From positions 1-64,000 of the forward strand of contig NZ_JAPFPW010000009.1 of NCBI RefSeq assembly GCF_026155325.1: a stretch of 64,000 bases of DNA, written 5' to 3'. Source of the stretch: Desulfobotulus pelophilus. GTDB taxonomy: Bacteria; Desulfobacterota; Desulfobacteria; Desulfobacterales; ASO4-4. The notes beneath the pieces are model-generated. The model was given only the letters and a program-made list of their open reading frames with translations. It searched no databases and had not been told where the DNA came from. Positions 61,363 to 64,000 of the stretch are shown here, one piece after another (position 1 is the first letter of the stretch; every line of letters begins with the position of its first letter). The position numbers were made by a program, and so were the translations under genes.

Positions 61363-61422
61363 GAGGGATACGGGCCACCACCAGAGTGTAGGAATACATA
61401 TGGAATGGCAAAGGCTTTGCAT
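61342..61422 (-). CDS. trpL: trp leader peptide with three consecutive Trp codons
   Basis: A 26-residue frame starting at ATG 61422 and ending in TGA at 61344-61342. AGGA lies seven bases before the ATG. Codons 14-16 are TGG TGG TGG (61383-61375); the surrounding peptide is PTLWWWPVSLG. Position between a promoter and an intrinsic terminator ahead of trpE makes it a trp attenuation leader. It is too short for length-filtered gene calling. Confidence 0.93.
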   Translation of the reverse strand: MQSLCHSICIPTLWWWPVSLGHHGTG

Positions 61423-61488
61423 GATATTGTCCTGTTTTTTGTCAGTTTGTTATCTGGCCTTGTTTCTGTACATAGAAACATTTTTATG

Positions 61489-61516
61489 TATTTACCATAT
61501 GGGAAGGAGCTGTCAA
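61489..61516 (-). promoter_or_regulatory. Promoter of the trp operon
   Basis: Minus strand TTGACA (61516-61511), a 16-base spacer and TAAATA (61494-61489) preceded by TG, an extended -10. It lies 67 bp before the leader-peptide ATG. A GGCTGC/GCAGCC stem (61526-61545) sits just upstream of the -35; no TrpR-type operator is recognised. Confidence 0.6.
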
Positions 61517-61933
61517 GATTTTTTTGGCTGCGTGGTGGTGCAGCCATGGCAGAGTGTTTTCCGGCAAAGGCGGGGATACGTAACAGTTCATTTTCTGCTC
61601 AACGCAGATAAAACGGCCTGATCGTTGTGTTCGGATGGTAAAGAGCGGGTGCTTTGCCGAGAGCGTTTCGATCTTATTCAAATGTTTTACGGTGTGCGGG
61701 CTTGCAGCTTGGTAGAAAAAAATAGATTGTGCCGGTATTCGGTGAAAAAGGGGGCTGCTTTGGGCGCCATCCTTGTCAAGGGTCGTTTTTTATGCCAGAC
61801 AGATAAGCAATTTTGGGTGGATGATGTTGTTCCTTATTTACCCGTTTTGCCGGATACCCCCAGTGCCACTGTCAGCCGGAAATCATGGGGGCCAGAGTCA
61901 TGGGTAAAGAGGATAAATGGAAAAAGGATGATG
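61517..61933. other. Region between the trp promoter and pncC
   Basis: 417 bp. A frame opening at 61625 is in phase with pncC but has no family-like sequence before residue 103, so I treat it as leader. No clear pncC promoter is seen. It includes the GGCTGC/GCAGCC hairpin at 61526-61545. Confidence 0.45.
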
Positions 61934-62434
61934 ATGAATGAACGGCTGGACCCTGATGACTACGCAAAAGAGATTTCCTGTCTTCTGAGGAGGAGAGGCC
62001 GGACTCTGGCCCTCGCAGAAAGCTGCACAGGCGGCCTCATGGCCAGCCTGTTTACCTCCTATCCGGGAAGTTCTGATTTTTTCAAGCTTTCGGCGGTAAC
62101 CTACGCCAATGATGCCAAGCAAAGGATACTGGGCGTACGTTCCGAAACGCTTGTCCGGGAAGGCGCTGTCAGTGAGGCCGTAGCCGCAGAAATGGCAGCA
62201 GGAGCCCGTGGAGCAGGTGTGGCGGATTTGGGTCTCGCCACAACGGGTATTGCCGGTCCGGGAGGGGGAAGCAGCGAAAAACCAGTGGGTATGGTCTGTA
62301 TTGGACTTGCCGATCACAACAGAACGCTTTCCTGGACATTCGTGCGAAATGAAGGAGAGCGGAGATCCAATCAGCGTGTTTTTGCCGCTTTGGCATTGAA
62401 ACAGCTGTATCATTATCTCCTGGAGGAAAACTGA
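61934..62434 (+). CDS. pncC: Nicotinamide-nucleotide amidase (CinA C-terminal domain)
   Basis: About 166 residues from the third of three consecutive ATGs (61934), which has AAAGG six bases upstream. TLALAESCTGGLMASLFTSYPGSS is the CinA-C signature with the catalytic Ser, and TTGIAGPGGGSSEKPVGMV follows. It deamidates NMN to nicotinate mononucleotide in pyridine-nucleotide salvage. The MoeA-like N-terminal domain of full CinA is absent, as in PncC. The stop overlaps the next start by one base. Confidence 0.92.
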   Translation: MNERLDPDDYAKEISCLLRRRGRTLALAESCTGGLMASLFTSYPGSSDFFKLSAVTYANDAKQRILGVRSETLVREGAVSEAVAAEMAAGARGAGVADLGLATTGIAGPGGGSSEKPVGMVCIGLADHNRTLSWTFVRNEGERRSNQRVFAALALKQLYHYLLEEN

Positions 62435-63324
62435 TGGATACTCCGGTTCTTGAGATCCGGGATCTTGTAAAGAATTTTGGTAAGGTGGAAGCGGTAAGGG
62501 GCATCAGTTTTGCCATTCGTCCTGGCATCTGTTTCGGTCTTCTGGGGCCCAATGGTGCCGGTAAAACGACTACCATTGAAGTAATAGAAGGGATTCTTTC
62601 CCCCACATCCGGCGAAATTCTGTACAAGGGAAAACCCAGGGGCAGGGCATTCCGGGAAGAGGTGGGCATACAGCTGCAGAGCACCGAGCTGCTGCTTCTC
62701 CAGACGGTTCGTGAAACCCTTGAGGTTTTTCGCAGACTGTACCGCCGGAGGGCCCCGCTGGAAGAACTGATTCAGACCTGTCAGCTGCAGGATATTCTGG
62801 ATAAGGACAATGCCCGCATATCCGGAGGACAGAAACAGCGCCTTCTGCTGGCCATGGCCCTTGCCAATGATCCGGATCTGATTTTTCTGGATGAGCCCAC
62901 CACAGGGCTGGATCCCCAGGCGAGGCGTCATCTCTGGGATATTGTAGGACGAATCAAGAGATCGGGTAAAACCCTGGTACTGACCACCCATTATATGGAT
63001 GAGGCAGAAATTCTCTGCGATGAAATTGCCATCGTGGATGCCGGCCGCATCATCGCCATGGGCAGGCCCGCTGATATGCTGGCTGCCCATGGCGATGGAA
63101 CGGTGATGACCCTTGGCCCCGGAGCCCTTGACGGTTGCTTGCCGGATCATTTCCCGTGGACACTGCGTCAGGGTGAGGGCGGAGTCGCTATCCATACCCG
63201 TGAACCGGGAGAAACGCTGAAAACTCTGGTATCTCTCGGTGCGGATCTCAACCGGCTTTCTGTCCGGGCTTTTAACCTTGAGGATCTTTTTATAGAGCTG
63301 ACCGGCCGGGAACTGAGGCCCTGA
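62434..63324 (+). CDS. ABC transporter ATP-binding protein (ABC-2 exporter)
   Basis: A 296-residue ATPase. Walker A GPNGAGKTTT (~residues 39-47), signature ISGGQKQRLLLA, Walker B LIFLDEPTTGLDP and the H-loop LTTHYMDEAE are intact. The C-terminal ~75 residues form the extra domain seen in DrrA/CcmA-type exporters. GGAGG lies seven bases before the ATG, which overlaps the pncC stop. Its partner is the permease at 63366. The substrate (drug, lipid or polysaccharide) is unknown. Confidence 0.93.
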   Translation: MDTPVLEIRDLVKNFGKVEAVRGISFAIRPGICFGLLGPNGAGKTTTIEVIEGILSPTSGEILYKGKPRGRAFREEVGIQLQSTELLLLQTVRETLEVFRRLYRRRAPLEELIQTCQLQDILDKDNARISGGQKQRLLLAMALANDPDLIFLDEPTTGLDPQARRHLWDIVGRIKRSGKTLVLTTHYMDEAEILCDEIAIVDAGRIIAMGRPADMLAAHGDGTVMTLGPGALDGCLPDHFPWTLRQGEGGVAIHTREPGETLKTLVSLGADLNRLSVRAFNLEDLFIELTGRELRP

Positions 63325-63365
63325 CCCATTCAGTCTTTTTTTGTCGCGTTCTCACAGGAAATCAT

Positions 63366-64000
63366 ATGATTCGACGGATTTTTATTATTGCAAGAGCCCG
63401 TATTCGAGAATTCTACAGGGATAAAACCAGCCTTGGATGGAATTTTCTTTTTCCTCTGCTGATTATTGCCTCTTTCAGCGTGTTTTTTTCGGCGGATACC
63501 CGGAATTTTGCCAGGGTTGGGATTGTGGATCTGCCTGCTGACTCCGCCATTGAAGAGAGCCTTGAACGCTTTCAGAAAAGTCGGCATCTGCATCTTCTTG
63601 TTTTTGACAGTCTGGAGAAGGGCAGGCATGCCCTGGAAAGACAGCGTGTTGATTTTTTGCTGAATCCGGCGGATGGCCGGTATTGGGTGGCGGAGGGGGC
63701 ACCCGGAGGATATGTGGCGGAGCGTTTTCTTATGGCTGCGGAACACCCGGATCCGATATATTTTTTACGGACTCCCGTAGCCGGCGGAAGCCTACCCTAT
63801 GTAGAATGGCTTTTTCCGGGCATCATCGGCATGAATATCATGTTCGGTTCCCTTTTCGGGGTGGGGTATGCTATTGTGCGGTATCGGAAAAACGGCGTAT
63901 TAAAACGTTTGAGTGTAACCCCGCTGCGTCCATGGGAGTTTCTGACAGGGCAGGTTGTTTCCAGAATTTTTCTGTTGCTGGTCAGTACCGGTATTGTTCT
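63366..64000 (+). CDS. ABC-2 type permease (partial, runs off right edge)
   Basis: An open frame from ATG 63366 (AGGA upstream) to the window end, 211 codons visible. MIRRIFIIARARIREFYRDK followed by a hydrophobic helix is the ABC-2 N-terminus. A periplasmic loop (~40-145) precedes LFPGIIGMNIMFGSLFGVGY and the KNGVLKRLSVTPLRPWEFLTGQV cytoplasmic motif typical of ABC-2 permeases. It pairs with the ATPase 41 bp upstream. The C-terminal half is missing from the window. Confidence 0.9.
   Translation, partial: MIRRIFIIARARIREFYRDKTSLGWNFLFPLLIIASFSVFFSADTRNFARVGIVDLPADSAIEESLERFQKSRHLHLLVFDSLEKGRHALERQRVDFLLNPADGRYWVAEGAPGGYVAERFLMAAEHPDPIYFLRTPVAGGSLPYVEWLFPGIIGMNIMFGSLFGVGYAIVRYRKNGVLKRLSVTPLRPWEFLTGQVVSRIFLLLVSTGIV

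Noticed and set aside
61338-61547. 69-codon leftward gene over the trp leader
   Set aside because: It starts upstream of the predicted promoter -10 and is in a different frame from the WWW leader peptide, which has the ribosome-binding site.
61625-61933. N-terminal extension of pncC
   Set aside because: The first 103 residues of the longer frame show no MoeA-like domain or family match, and the ATG at 61934 has the better site.
1-64000. Mobile elements, tRNA or rRNA genes
   Set aside because: I looked for transposase or integrase motifs, terminal inverted repeats, tRNA cloverleaf patterns and rRNA-like tracts and found none I could support.

Overview
The window reads as one continuous stretch of chromosome from a Gram-negative bacterium. 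Lipid A and Kdo genes (lpxK, waaA), the LPS-export permeases lptF and lptG, a FadL-type outer-membrane porin and a type IV prepilin peptidase all require an outer membrane. Menaquinone is made by the futalosine route (mqnE, mqnC, an aminodeoxyfutalosine deaminase, mqnA). Together with the trpEGDCFBA order and a large class I CoA-transferase, this suggests a Desulfobacterota (deltaproteobacterial, sulfate-reducer-like) host. That placement is inference: no rRNA or tRNA gene is visible. I see no insertion sequence, integrase, phage gene or CRISPR array.

Layout. (1) 1-3.7 kb: an uncharacterised divergent cluster, with a leftward gene carrying perfect 60-bp tandem repeats facing a degenerate ParA-like ATPase, a small acidic protein and a long disordered protein ending in two topoisomerase-type zinc ribbons. 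(2) 3.8-7.0 kb: a hotdog thioesterase and a response regulator/histidine kinase pair whose regulator ends in TPR repeats rather than a DNA-binding domain. (3) 7.3-13.2 kb: the menaquinone operon, a cytoplasmic trypsin-fold protease whose 3' end overlaps mqnA, and a TetR regulator with a palindrome over its own promoter. (4) 13.4-20.9 kb: an envelope operon lptF-lptG-waaA-lpxK-ELM1-like-GT4, closed by a terminator and facing uppP. (5) 21.3-24.3 kb: a glycine-betaine-type ABC importer. (6) 24.6-36.7 kb: mixed housekeeping genes (AI-2E family permease, fadL, MBL hydrolase, glpX-pepA, alpha/beta hydrolase, rlmD, uup, RhtB exporter). (7) 36.7-45 kb: CoA-transferase, a 23-bp inverted repeat, CheX-like protein, prepilin peptidase, lon-tsaB and a FecR-domain protein. 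(8) 45.3-53.9 kb: two coupled unusual GTPases, DUF1232, cca, a divergent lysE/argP pair with a perfect palindrome between them, a YbiR-like transporter and rsgA. (9) 54-61.5 kb: a broken DUF3024 gene, then the leftward trp operon with a leader peptide containing three consecutive Trp codons and an intrinsic attenuator. (10) 61.9-64 kb: pncC and an ABC-2 exporter cut by the window edge.

The most rewarding items are: the trp leader, not annotated as a gene by length-based calling, with mutually exclusive pairings that suggest a variant attenuation logic; the three-lesion DUF3024 pseudogene; the 23-bp inverted repeat between the CoA-transferase and CheX genes; the ParA-like/zinc-ribbon cluster at the left edge; and the coupled GTPase pair. 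Where the ribosome-binding site clearly favours an internal start, the trimmed start is reported.
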